From Syntrophales bacterium (lineage in GTDB: Bacteria; Desulfobacterota; Syntrophia; Syntrophales; UBA5619), in NCBI GenBank assembly GCA_023229765.1, contig JALNYO010000016.1, positions 26,892 to 90,891 on the forward strand: a stretch of DNA of 64,000 nt, in the 5' to 3' direction. Positions 1-8,107 of this stretch are shown here, one piece after another. Below the pieces are notes generated by a model, which was given only the letters and a program-made list of their open reading frames with translations, did no database searches and was not told the DNA's origin. Both the position numbers and the translations under genes were made by a program. The stretch's first letter is position 1. Every line of letters starts with the position of its first letter.

Positions 1-386
1 TTGCAACAGGGAGAACGGGTTTTTAATAGCAGGAGGTGCTCCCCAATTACAAACCGAAAAATCCCAAGTACGAGATCGTGTCATCCGTTTCCAATTCGCC
101 GCTTTGCCATGTTTCTGTCTCCAAATGGTGCAAGGTCTCAAAATTCAAATCATTTTCACCTCAGCGGGCGGAGCGATGCGGATGGGTTACGGCCTCTGCC
201 GCCAAATATGCTGTTGAATTGCTGAACCAGAAAGTCGATGCTGGAGCATTTAAAGCCGCGCATCCCGTTCCGGCACAGGTGAAGGCATGCCGAAGCTGCC
301 ATGACAAAGGCGGTGTTCTTGAAAACACGCGCACGACGATGGAATGCGGCGGCTGCCATTTTACCGGGAAAGTGAAGCATCCATAA
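1..386 (+). CDS. C-terminal part of a diheme c-type cytochrome, split-Soret-like
   Basis: The open frame ending in TAA at 384-386 carries two CxxCH heme motifs near its end (CRSCH and CGGCH). Before them is a stretch, SPLCHVSVSKWCK, followed by a Cys-rich helix ending AAKYAVELLN, which I recall from split-Soret cytochrome / C_GCAxxG_C_C family proteins. The frame is blocked by TAA-TAG at 24-29, and the first usable codon is GTG at 36 with no separate ribosome-binding site. Frame 2 reads FLIAGG just upstream, so a frameshift near 30-40 inside a longer gene is likely. The start lies outside the window or is disrupted. A hairpin terminator follows about 100 bp downstream. Confidence 0.45.
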
Positions 387-490
387 AACCAAAGAAAACA
401 AAGGCGATGTTCGGTTAATCAGGAACATAAGCCGCTTACAAGCCCGGCGACCAATAAAATCATCCGCCGGTTTCATCAAGATATGAGGAA

Positions 491-540
491 AGCAGTCCGG
501 GGTAACTTTTTCACCGGACTGCTTTTGTATTTTTATTTTC
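491..540 (+). terminator. Rho-independent terminator
   Basis: A perfect 10-bp stem (AGCAGTCCGG at 491-500 with its complement at 514-523) is followed by a T-rich tail. It closes the cytochrome fragment upstream. Confidence 0.8.
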
Positions 541-660
541 CATGGAAACGCGGCGGCAAACTCTGCAAACTTCTCAATCGGCTGATTAGCTGTTTCGAGA
601 GGGCAAGGGTTTGTTACGCTTTGTCCTTCGAGGAGGGCCGTCCCCCTTGGAAGGAATAAC

Positions 661-1116
661 TTATCGGTTCAGTCCGACGGCAATGCCGTCCGCCTCGGAG
701 CCCTGTTCGAGGATTATCAAACGCACGCGGCCTGTCGCGATCAGCCGTTCGCGGTCATCTGTTACCTGCCCCTCCCAAACTTGTGAGCGTTTTCCCGCAA
801 AGACGGGCCTGGCAGTGCAGCGGATGGTTCCCGAGCGCACCGCTCGCAGGAAAGAGGTGGAATTCTCCAGTCCGACAGCGCTTTTCCCCTCGGAATAAAC
901 ACTCAGCGCCGCTCCCAGGCTGCATAAGGTCTCGATTGTGGCGGAGTACACGCCGCCATGGACTATCCCGTAAGGCTGAAGGTGCCTCTCATCAACATCT
1001 AATTCGGCAACGTACTCTTCCGGGGTGGCCTTGACGAAACGAAGGCCCATTAACTTGTCAAAGCCGCCGGCAATTTCGTTGATCATCGCCAGGATATTTT
1101 CAGGTAATTCATTCAT
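661..1116 (-). CDS. PaaI-type hotdog-fold thioesterase
   Basis: This 151-residue protein has the single hotdog-domain length of PaaI/YbgC-like acyl-CoA thioesterases. The HGGVYSATIETL segment around residues 54-65 is the family signature, with HGG and an acidic residue in the following helix. Such enzymes hydrolyse aryl- or acyl-CoA in the cytoplasm; the substrate cannot be read here. The start is supported by GAGGAG about 8 nt upstream of the ATG. It is transcribed divergently from rfbC. Confidence 0.82.
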   Translation of the reverse strand: MNELPENILAMINEIAGGFDKLMGLRFVKATPEEYVAELDVDERHLQPYGIVHGGVYSATIETLCSLGAALSVYSEGKSAVGLENSTSFLRAVRSGTIRCTARPVFAGKRSQVWEGQVTDDRERLIATGRVRLIILEQGSEADGIAVGLNR

Positions 1117-1197
1117 TATTTATCGCTCCTCGATCAGCTTTTTTTAAATTTCCCGTAAGATGAAACAGGGGGAGCTCTCTACTATGGGAAATATCCC

Positions 1198-1226
1198 TTG
1201 ACAAGCAAAAAAAGCGCCCCTATACC
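1198..1226 (+). promoter_or_regulatory. Sigma-70-type promoter for rfbC
   Basis: TTGACA at 1198-1203, a 17-bp spacer and TATACC at 1221-1226 sit 35 bp before the rfbC start. This shows that the TTG at 1198, which opens a longer frame, is a -35 box rather than a start codon. Confidence 0.6.
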
Positions 1227-1260
1227 TCCGGCGAAAGCAATACTTCATCGGAGGAAGGAA

Positions 1261-1815
1261 ATGAACGTTGTTCAGACCGGCATTCCGGAGCTGTTAATTA
1301 TCGAACCGCACGTTTTCGGAGATGAACGGGGATTTTTCTACGAGAGCTTCAACCAGCGCGTCTGGGAGGAAAAGACGGGGCTCAAGACGACTTTTGTCCA
1401 GGACAACCATTCCCGCTCGAAGCATAACGTCCTGCGGGGGCTGCACTATCAGGAAAAACAACCCCAGGGCAAACTGATCCGGGTTATTGCCGGCGAGGTT
1501 TATGACGTCGCTGTTGACATCCGGAAAAATTCGCCGGCCTTCGGGAAGTGGGAGGCGGTTATTCTCTCCGCTGAAAACAAACGGCTGCTCTGGATTCCGG
1601 AGGGCTTTGCCCACGGATTTTTAGTTTTATCCGATGTTGCCGAATTTCTTTATAAAACAACTGATTACTGGGCGCCCCAGTACGAGCGCACCATCATCTG
1701 GAACGACCCCACCCTTGCTATCGCCTGGCCCCTTCAGGGGGAACCGAATTTGTCCTTAAAAGACGAGGCGGGCAGAAAGTGGGACGATATATGGAAACTT
1801 CAGGATAACCTGTAA
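1261..1815 (+). CDS. rfbC: dTDP-4-dehydrorhamnose 3,5-epimerase
   Basis: RfbC/RmlC epimerises dTDP-4-keto-6-deoxyglucose at C3 and C5 in dTDP-L-rhamnose synthesis. The 184-residue product has the usual length and the cupin core: VLRGLHYQ carries the catalytic His, followed by QGKLIRV, AGEVYDVAVDIR, IPEGFAHGF and the Tyr-containing YKTTDYW. ATG 1261 is chosen because GGAGG lies at 1250-1254, and because the longer TTG start would lie on the promoter. No rfbA, rfbB or rfbD is nearby, so it is an orphan copy. The sigma factor gene follows after 10 bp. Confidence 0.93.
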   Translation: MNVVQTGIPELLIIEPHVFGDERGFFYESFNQRVWEEKTGLKTTFVQDNHSRSKHNVLRGLHYQEKQPQGKLIRVIAGEVYDVAVDIRKNSPAFGKWEAVILSAENKRLLWIPEGFAHGFLVLSDVAEFLYKTTDYWAPQYERTIIWNDPTLAIAWPLQGEPNLSLKDEAGRKWDDIWKLQDNL

Positions 1816-1825
1816 GGTTGATAAG

Positions 1826-2371
1826 ATGGCAACGATGCCTGATTTTTGGAATGAACACAAAATTCGTCTGCACGGCTATATAGCCAAACGGGTGCGCAAC
1901 CGCGAGGTCGCTGAGGACATCCTGCAGGATGTATTTCTTAAGGTTCATTTAAAGATTCATAAAGTTAAGGCGCCGGGCAGCCTGACTGCCTGGCTGTACC
2001 GCATTGCGGCTAATGCCGTTGCCGACTACTACCGTGGGCAAAACCCCGCAGAGGAATTGCCGGCTTCATTGGCCGCCCTTGAACCGGAACCGGACTATAT
2101 CTCCGAACTGGCCGCCTGCCTCGAACCGCTGATCGCTGATTTGCCAGAGACCTATCGGCTCCCCCTTGTGCTGTCGGAGATTGATGGGCTGACGCAAAAG
2201 GAAGTGGCGGTTCAATTGGGACTTTCCCTTTCAGGCGCAAAATCGCGGGTGCAGCGGGGCCGCGAAAAACTGCGCCAGCGGCTGCTCGAGTGCTGCGCAA
2301 TCGAAGTCGGACGGAACGGTATCATCGGTTATGAAGTCCGCAACAAACAGCGCGGCTGTGATTGCGGTTAA
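1826..2371 (+). CDS. sigZ: SigZ-like RNA polymerase sigma factor
   Basis: This 181-residue ECF-type sigma factor has region 2 (EVAEDILQDVFLKVH at about residues 26-40, then WLYRIAANAVADYYR) and a region 4 helix-turn-helix (LTQKEVAVQLGLSLSGAKSRVQRGREKLR at about 124-152, with LPLVLSEIDG before it). The tail is Cys-rich (LLECC, then CDCG at the terminus), as I recall for SigZ-type factors. No anti-sigma gene is adjacent. The neighbour 90 bp downstream is arsM, suggesting that the Cys-rich tail or the pairing relates to metalloid sensing; that is inference. ATG codons at 1826 and 1835 are both possible starts. Confidence 0.85.
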   Translation: MATMPDFWNEHKIRLHGYIAKRVRNREVAEDILQDVFLKVHLKIHKVKAPGSLTAWLYRIAANAVADYYRGQNPAEELPASLAALEPEPDYISELAACLEPLIADLPETYRLPLVLSEIDGLTQKEVAVQLGLSLSGAKSRVQRGREKLRQRLLECCAIEVGRNGIIGYEVRNKQRGCDCG

Positions 2372-2460
2372 GGTGTTTTTTTGCGTCCTTTTTGCCCCTG
2401 CTCCGTCTATAAGGGTAAGACGCAGCGAGCGTCGCAACCTTTAAAGAAAGGAGAAAATGA

Positions 2461-3258
2461 ATGAACAATATAAAACACGATGAAATCCGCCAGGCTGTGC
2501 GCAAAAATTATGGCCGGATCGCGGAAAGCGGGGGATGCGGCTGTGGCCCGTCCTCATGTTGCGGGTCAACGATAGATGCGCCCACCACGCTGTCACAGGC
2601 GCTGGGGTACTCTGCAGACGAGACTGCCGCTGTTCCCGAAGGCTCCAATATGGGTTTGGGATGCGGTAATCCCCAGGCCATTGCCAATATAAAGGTTGGT
2701 GAAACCGTGATAGACCTTGGCAGCGGCGGCGGGTTCGACTGTTTTCTCGCGGCGCGCCAGGTCGGCGATGCTGGTCGCGTAATCGGCATTGACATGACGC
2801 CGGCAATGATTTCCAAGGCGCGCGCGAACGCGGAGGCGGGCGGCTATCAGAACGTCGAATTCCGGCTCGGCGAAATTGAAAACCTGCCCGCAGCCGATGA
2901 GGCGGCGGATGTAATTATTTCCAACTGCGTGATCAACTTGTCGCCGGACAAACAGCGCGTATTCGCCGAAGCCTTCCGAGTTTTGAAAGCCGGCGGCAGG
3001 CTGGCTATCTCGGATGTAGTCGCTCGTGCCGAATTGCCCGAGGATGTCAAACAGGATATGGCCCTCTTCTCCGGCTGCGTGGCGGGCGCGTCCGTGGTTG
3101 CCGATGTTGAGGAAATGTTGAGAAAGGCTGGGTTCCGACAGATTCGCATTGCGCCCAAAGACGAAAGTAAAACCTTTATTCGCGATTGGGCGCCCGGAGC
3201 GGCAGTTGCCGATTATGTGGTTTCTGCAAATATCGAAGCCGTTAAACCCGCCACCTGA
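2461..3258 (+). CDS. arsM: Arsenite S-adenosylmethionine methyltransferase
   Basis: ArsM methylates As(III) to volatile or less toxic species using SAM in the cytoplasm. The 265-residue protein opens with a Cys-rich segment (GGCGCGPSSCCG) and LGCGNP, continues into the class I methyltransferase motif IDLGSGGGFDC, and has further conserved cysteines in ISNCVINL and FSGCVAGA, matching the three-to-four-Cys arsenite site of ArsM. AAGGAG lies about 9 nt before ATG 2461. It follows the SigZ-like gene. No arsR or arsenite pump is in the window. Confidence 0.93.
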   Translation: MNNIKHDEIRQAVRKNYGRIAESGGCGCGPSSCCGSTIDAPTTLSQALGYSADETAAVPEGSNMGLGCGNPQAIANIKVGETVIDLGSGGGFDCFLAARQVGDAGRVIGIDMTPAMISKARANAEAGGYQNVEFRLGEIENLPAADEAADVIISNCVINLSPDKQRVFAEAFRVLKAGGRLAISDVVARAELPEDVKQDMALFSGCVAGASVVADVEEMLRKAGFRQIRIAPKDESKTFIRDWAPGAAVADYVVSANIEAVKPAT

Positions 3259-3411
3259 TCGGGCAGGGTGGGGCGTTTAGCCTGTAAGTTCAAGCCCATG
3301 ACGGTCATGCTTTCCGGTGCAGCGGAGAAAAAACCGGCGCAGACTGCATCTATTCTGCCGCCTCTCCGGGAGCATGGCCGTTATTCGACGGGAGAAAATA
3401 ATGTCATTGAT

Positions 3412-4386
3412 CTACAGATGGGCCAAGGCATTGCTGATCGCCGCCAGAAAATGACGACGATGAAAGAGAAACGCCCCGACATGGCCGGTGCGAATCCATT
3501 GCATTGTTGCTCCCGGCCAGTGAGAGTGAAGCAGGGCGGCCGACGATCGCGGCACGTAGGCATCAATTTTGGCTGCAACAAGAAACGCCGCTTCCGGTTT
3601 TCGGGGAGCGGGAAACCTTGTAAGATTTGTAAGATCAAGCATTTCCCTCATAAATTCGCGGGCCTTTTCACCTTTGCCCAGTTCCCTGTTCAGGACGTCC
3701 CAGGCAAGATAACGGCTCAACACCCCTTCCGTGAAAACAACGCTGGCCGAATGGGCGGTAAGGCAGCCGATTACGGCGACCGGTGATTCCTCCAGCACAG
3801 CTACCCTTGCGGCGATGCTGCCCCCCATGCTGATACCGCAAACGCCCAGTTTTTTGTATCCCTCTTCCCGCAGCCAACGGAGCAGGGAACGCCCCTCCTC
3901 GGCGGCGGCCCCGCCCATTGTCACCAGGTCGCTGAAATGATTAAGCATCTTTTTCTGCTGTCCGGCCGGCCGGCGTTTTCCGTAATAGGGATTTTCCAGG
4001 ATCAGCGAACCGATCCCGGATTTCAAGAGCGGCAAGGCAAAAAGCGCGCGGCGTCGGGAAAAACCCTCGTCGCCGGTAGCGGCCAAATGAAGGCAGATTG
4101 GTGTTTCCGGGGACGCATCCGGGGGAAGCGCCAGTTCAAAAAAGGCCTTTTTGCTTTCCCCGGGAAGCGGCAGCGCGTTGTATGGGGAGAGAAATTCACC
4201 CTGCCGCAGGACAGCCTCCTTCGTCTCCAGCGTCTTTTCCCAGACAACATCTATGGGCCGGGGCGCGCCATGGTCATCGCCTTTTTGCATCAGTTCCCGA
4301 AGGCGCGGCAAGTCGCCCCAGCCATCCTTGAAAAAAAGGAGCCGATTGGAATGTTTCGCATAGACGCGGTCAAGAATGCTTGTCAT
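3412..4386 (-). CDS. Alpha/beta hydrolase, DUF2048/ABHD18-like
   Basis: The 324-residue protein has the serine hydrolase elbow GISMGGSIAARVA (around residues 200-212) and a late His in TGHVGAFLFH, compatible with a Ser-Asp-His triad. LILENPYYGKRRP and the overall organisation resemble the DUF2048/ABHD18 group, whose substrate is unknown. It is the last gene of a minus-strand run with murI and the metallo-hydrolase (gaps of 38 and 61 bp). No signal peptide is visible. Confidence 0.75.
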   Translation of the reverse strand: MTSILDRVYAKHSNRLLFFKDGWGDLPRLRELMQKGDDHGAPRPIDVVWEKTLETKEAVLRQGEFLSPYNALPLPGESKKAFFELALPPDASPETPICLHLAATGDEGFSRRRALFALPLLKSGIGSLILENPYYGKRRPAGQQKKMLNHFSDLVTMGGAAAEEGRSLLRWLREEGYKKLGVCGISMGGSIAARVAVLEESPVAVIGCLTAHSASVVFTEGVLSRYLAWDVLNRELGKGEKAREFMREMLDLTNLTRFPAPRKPEAAFLVAAKIDAYVPRSSAALLHSHWPGATMQWIRTGHVGAFLFHRRHFLAAISNALAHL

Positions 4387-4447
4387 CTTTTTAATTTCCC
4401 CGGGAAGTCTTCAGCCTGCAGCCTGTCTGTCTAAACAGTTACGTTGT

Positions 4448-5275
4448 TTATATCGCTGCCTCTGCTTGCTTCAGGGAGCTGATCACGGAGTGCACCAGGT
4501 TTTCCATGCTCACATTGCCCAGGCACAGCAGCTTGATTTTCCATGCCTCTTTAAGATGCAGGGTTTTCATGATCAGGGAGGAGTCCATCCCCTGCAACGC
4601 CAGTCCGGCTATTCTCCCATATAAATCCTCAAGGTACTGCAATTTTTTGCCAAGGAAGTCCTTGCCATTGGTCGGTTTGGGGTGATGCGCGCAGAACAGC
4701 GCGTCGAAATCCAGGGTAAGCGCCTTCTTCAGGGACGTAATCTGCTCCTTGATGCGTTCGTCGGCGCGAAAATATTTTATATGACTGGAGAGGTAAAGAT
4801 CGCCGGAGAAAAGCCAGCCCTCATCGGGCGCCAGATAGGCGATATGGTCCCGGGAATGACCGGGCGTGGGGATGGGTAACAAACGCAGACCAAAGTCCTC
4901 CCAGACATCCGGCAATATTTTGAGCTCGACGGGAGGGGCGGCGCCCCACACCAAGTGCTGGTAAGGCAAAATCCGGGAGGGCCGGGAGAGTTTCTCTGCC
5001 GTAAGTTGCGTCCCGTAAATGGGGATGCCGAAGGTGTCTTTGATGGGCCGGGCGTTGCCGCTGTGATCCTCGTGACAGTGGGTCAGAAGAACGGTTTTGA
5101 TTCCTTCCCGCTTAACCATCTCCAGCACCGCGGGCCGCATGTGGGACAAGGCGGTGTCTATCAGGACCGGTCCGATCCGGTAGCTGATTACCGTCATCAG
5201 GGGATGGCCCATGGGCGACCATCCGAACTCCCAGCCCCGCACCTTGCCGAATTCATGCTTCTTTACAAACTTCAT
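4448..5275 (-). CDS. MBL-fold metallo-hydrolase
   Basis: This 275-residue beta-lactamase-fold protein binds a di-metal site through LLTHCHEDHSGN (H-x-H-x-D-H), PTPGHSRDHI and LFSGDLYL, with a late His in FCAHHPKP. The C-terminal helical region is typical of the glyoxalase II/RNase Z-like group of general hydrolases. The substrate is unknown. It lies 38 bp after murI on the same strand. Confidence 0.85.
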   Translation of the reverse strand: MKFVKKHEFGKVRGWEFGWSPMGHPLMTVISYRIGPVLIDTALSHMRPAVLEMVKREGIKTVLLTHCHEDHSGNARPIKDTFGIPIYGTQLTAEKLSRPSRILPYQHLVWGAAPPVELKILPDVWEDFGLRLLPIPTPGHSRDHIAYLAPDEGWLFSGDLYLSSHIKYFRADERIKEQITSLKKALTLDFDALFCAHHPKPTNGKDFLGKKLQYLEDLYGRIAGLALQGMDSSLIMKTLHLKEAWKIKLLCLGNVSMENLVHSVISSLKQAEAAI

Positions 5276-5313
5276 AGCGCCTTTCTGCTAATTTTTTCTT
5301 CCCAATTTTGGAA

Positions 5314-6135
5314 CTACCATCTGACTATTTCCAGCGGCGTGAGCGGCCGTTTCAGGAAGCTTTCGCCCGTCTGCTGAAAACGGTACGGGGCGTCGGTTAC
5401 GAAAAAACGATGTTCAGGATTTTCCCGATTAAGTGTTTCAAGCCCCTTTTCCTGGAGAAGACGGGCGGCCATTTCCGCGACCGCGATCGCCGAATCAACA
5501 AGCATGATTTCGGGCCCCGCCGTTTCCTGGAGCAGCGGCTTCAGTAATGGATAATGGGTGCAGCCGAGGACAAGGGTGTCTATCTGCTGGGCGAGAACCG
5601 GGGCGAGGTATTCCCGGGCGATGAGCTTGGTTGCCGGATGGTCGAGCCAACCCTCTTCGACGAGGGGCACAAAGAGCGGACATGCCTTTGAAAATACGCT
5701 AATTTCAGAATCGCGTCTGTGCATTGCCCGGGTGTAGGCATCGCTGCCGATCGTTGCCGGGGTGCCGATTACCCCAACCCGTTTTGTTTTCGTGGTCGCA
5801 CAGGCCATCCCCGCGCCGGCCTGGATGACGTCGAGGACGGGAACGGCAGAGAGTTCGCTGATTGCCTCATAAGCGACCGCGGACATGGTGTTGCAGGCGA
5901 CGATCAGCAGTTTTACGTTCCTGGCAAGCAGAAATCCGGTAATCTGCCGGGCGTAACCGATAATGGTCTCCGCCGATTTGACGCCGTAGGGGACACGGGC
6001 GGTGTCCCCGAAATAGATGATTTTCTCAAAGGGGAGGCGCTCCAGCAAGGCGCGGACAACCGTCAGTCCCCCGACGCCGGAGTCGAACACCCCGAGCGGA
6101 TTGCCGGCATTGTTAAGGGCCGCAGCAGATTTCAT
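5314..6135 (-). CDS. murI: Glutamate racemase
   Basis: MurI interconverts L- and D-glutamate for peptidoglycan synthesis. The 273-residue length is typical. The N-terminal GVFDSGVGGLTV and the two catalytic cysteines in VACNTMSA and LGCTHYPLL are all present. It is probably the first gene of the three-gene minus-strand run. The 440 bp upstream contain repeats rather than another gene. Confidence 0.95.
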   Translation of the reverse strand: MKSAAALNNAGNPLGVFDSGVGGLTVVRALLERLPFEKIIYFGDTARVPYGVKSAETIIGYARQITGFLLARNVKLLIVACNTMSAVAYEAISELSAVPVLDVIQAGAGMACATTKTKRVGVIGTPATIGSDAYTRAMHRRDSEISVFSKACPLFVPLVEEGWLDHPATKLIAREYLAPVLAQQIDTLVLGCTHYPLLKPLLQETAGPEIMLVDSAIAVAEMAARLLQEKGLETLNRENPEHRFFVTDAPYRFQQTGESFLKRPLTPLEIVRW

Positions 6136-6431
6136 AAAACAATTCCCCGCAAATCATTAAAGTATTCCCCCGCCAAAGTGTCTTCACCCTCTCTTCGCAC
6201 CTTCGTTTCTCCAATACGTTCTGTACTTTACGGAGCGGCTTTATCACAATCGGAACGGAGGCACAACGAGACCTTTAAAAAAAGTACCTGCCTGGACCAT
6301 GTCTGCCGATTCAAAGGTTACACCAGCAATGAATAATTTTCATCAGCCTGCATAATCCAAAAGGGTATGGATTTCCTCATCAATATACGATATAAACCAT
6401 CAGGCCCGGCGCAGGCACAACGGAGAAGGAA

Positions 6432-6452
6432 AACGAAGCTTAATGTTCACAA
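6432..6452 (+). repeat. Copy of the 21-bp micro-repeat
   Basis: AACGAAGCTTAATGTTCAC matches the unit found inside several MITE copies (for example 61251-61271) and at the end of aat (33381-33403). Confidence 0.6.
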
Positions 6453-6502
6453 AACGAAGTGTATTTTAAATATAAACCCCCATGCCCGTGGGGCACAACG
6501 AA

Positions 6503-6560
6503 GCATGAAAATCCCTCCTTGCCCCCCTTTGGCAAAGGGGGGATGGGGGGATTTTCATGC
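6503..6560. repeat. Long near-perfect hairpin upstream of aroQ
   Basis: GCATGAAAATCCC at 6503 pairs with its complement ending at 6560, and a G/C-tract inner stem surrounds a short GGC loop. The 58-nt palindrome resembles a small dispersed repeat. The aroQ ribosome-binding site (GAGGTG) lies just outside it, so the aroQ leader would fold strongly. Confidence 0.6.
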
Positions 6561-6576
6561 AAAATAGAGGTGAAAC

Positions 6577-7050
6577 ATGAAGAAAATTATTGTCTTGCAC
6601 GGGGTTAACCTCAATATGTACGGGATGAGGGAACAAACCCACTATGGGGATTCCACCCTTGCCGACATCAACCGGCGGCTGGAGAAACTCGGCGCGGAGC
6701 TGGGGTGTCGCGTTGAGACATTCCAGACAAATTCGGAGGCGGAGTTCTGCGAAAAAATCCATCATATCCATCAGGAAAAGTTTGACGCGGTTCTGATCAA
6801 CGCCGGCGCCTGGACCCATTACAGCTATGCGCTGAGGGATGCGCTGGCCATCCTGCAAATCCCGATTGTGGAGGTGCATATGTCCAATATCCACGCGCGG
6901 GAAGAGTTCCGCCATTTTTCCGTGATAGCGCCGCTGGCAAAAGGGCAGATTGCCGGCTTCGGCGTTCAGAGCTATCTGCTCGGCCTCCGAGCGGCATTCG
7001 CGCTGGTTGAGGAAACCCCTCCCGAAACAGGCAGGATAAAACAACCATGA
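6577..7050 (+). CDS. aroQ: Type II 3-dehydroquinate dehydratase
   Basis: AroQ converts 3-dehydroquinate to 3-dehydroshikimate in the shikimate pathway. The 157-residue product shows NLNMYGMRE, the NAGAWTHYSYALRDAL segment, the HMSNIHAREEFRHFSV signature and the GFG end, all typical of the dodecameric type II enzyme. The first motif reads HGVNLNMYGM rather than the usual NGPNLNLLG, so it is divergent there. The start has GAGGTG 5 nt upstream. The stop overlaps the next gene by 4 nt. Confidence 0.92.
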   Translation: MKKIIVLHGVNLNMYGMREQTHYGDSTLADINRRLEKLGAELGCRVETFQTNSEAEFCEKIHHIHQEKFDAVLINAGAWTHYSYALRDALAILQIPIVEVHMSNIHAREEFRHFSVIAPLAKGQIAGFGVQSYLLGLRAAFALVEETPPETGRIKQP

Positions 7051-8048
7051 AAGCCGCCGTCCTCCTTGAACCAGGCAGAATTGAAATCCTTGACGTCCCC
7101 ATTCCCATCCCCCGCGTGGGCGAAGTTCTGGTGCGCATTGTCGGGGCGGGGATCTGCGGGACAGACTATGCGAAATACAAGGGGGACTTAAAGGGGAATT
7201 TCCCCGTCGTGGCGGGGCATGAAGGGGTAGGCCGGATTGTCGCCCTCGGCCCGGGCGCAGAGGGAATCAGCGTAGGCGACATGGTGGCGATTCAGCCCAA
7301 TTTTGCCTGCGGAAAATGCGAGACATGCCGGCAGGGGCGGGGAAACATCTGCCCGAACCGGATAAGGCTGGGTCTGGATGTGGACGGCGTTTTTGCCCAA
7401 TACGCAACCGCCCCGAGCAAATACGTCTGGAAACTGCCGGAAGGTCTCTCCTGGAAAATGGCGGCCTTGACCGAACCGCTATCAGTGGTACTGCATGGAA
7501 TCGCAAAAATAACGCCCTCTGCCGCAGAGCGGGTGCTCGTTTACGGGACAGGCGCGATCGGTCTTCTGTACGTTCAGTTGGCTGTTCTGAAAGGGGCTAA
7601 AGTAACGGCGTTCAATCATTCCGAGGGACGTCTCGCCGCGGCCCGGAGGCTGGGCGCCGAAAAGACGATCAGTTCGCTGCCGCTTTTGGAGGAGGAGGGG
7701 GAAAAATTCACCGTTATTTATGAAACGAGCGGCTCCCCCGACGCCCTCAACAATGTAATCGGGCTTGCCGCCCCCGGCGCCCGGATTCTGCTGACGGGCC
7801 TGCCGGAAAAAGATTCGCCGGTCTCAACGGCGCTCATTGCCCGAAAAGAGCTGCTGATAGCGGGGGCGATGACCTATATAGACGAATTCGCCGCCGCAAT
7901 CGAGATGCTGCAAGACGGGTCAATCCTCTCGGAGGCAATTATCACCAACATATATCCACTGGAAAAACTTCCCAAGGCGCTTGCCGATTTCCGCTCCCCG
8001 GCGCGCATCAAGGACCTGGTGCTGATTGATGCCGGCAGTCAGAAATGA
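7047..8048 (+). CDS. Zinc-dependent medium-chain alcohol/sorbitol dehydrogenase family protein
   Basis: The 333-residue MDR protein has the catalytic zinc site (GICGTDYAK, GHEGVGRIV), the structural zinc loop (CGKCETCRQGRGNIC around residues 91-105) and the cofactor-binding VYGTGAIGLLYVQ. It resembles threonine, sorbitol or galactitol-phosphate dehydrogenases, but the substrate cannot be assigned. It is translationally coupled to aroQ by an ATGA overlap, so a role with shikimate or quinate-type substrates is possible but unproven. Confidence 0.85.
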   Translation: MKAAVLLEPGRIEILDVPIPIPRVGEVLVRIVGAGICGTDYAKYKGDLKGNFPVVAGHEGVGRIVALGPGAEGISVGDMVAIQPNFACGKCETCRQGRGNICPNRIRLGLDVDGVFAQYATAPSKYVWKLPEGLSWKMAALTEPLSVVLHGIAKITPSAAERVLVYGTGAIGLLYVQLAVLKGAKVTAFNHSEGRLAAARRLGAEKTISSLPLLEEEGEKFTVIYETSGSPDALNNVIGLAAPGARILLTGLPEKDSPVSTALIARKELLIAGAMTYIDEFAAAIEMLQDGSILSEAIITNIYPLEKLPKALADFRSPARIKDLVLIDAGSQK

Positions 8049-8107
8049 AATTCGGACATTTCAGCGAAAACGCTTAATTTAAAGGCCTGACCCCCTAACC
8101 TGACCCC

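Larger units (their letters stand above)
6136..6576. other. Intergenic region with repeats between murI and aroQ
   Basis: No credible gene is seen on either strand. The segment holds one copy of the 21-bp micro-repeat (6432-6452) and a long hairpin just before aroQ (6503-6560). murI and aroQ are divergent, so promoters for both should lie here. Confidence 0.6.

Noticed and set aside
1198..1260. Upstream TTG start for rfbC
   Set aside because: The TTG is the -35 box of a consensus-like promoter, and GGAGG stands before ATG 1261.
3268..3786. 172-codon plus-strand frame after arsM
   Set aside because: It mainly mirrors the 3' part of the alpha/beta hydrolase gene and has no family features.
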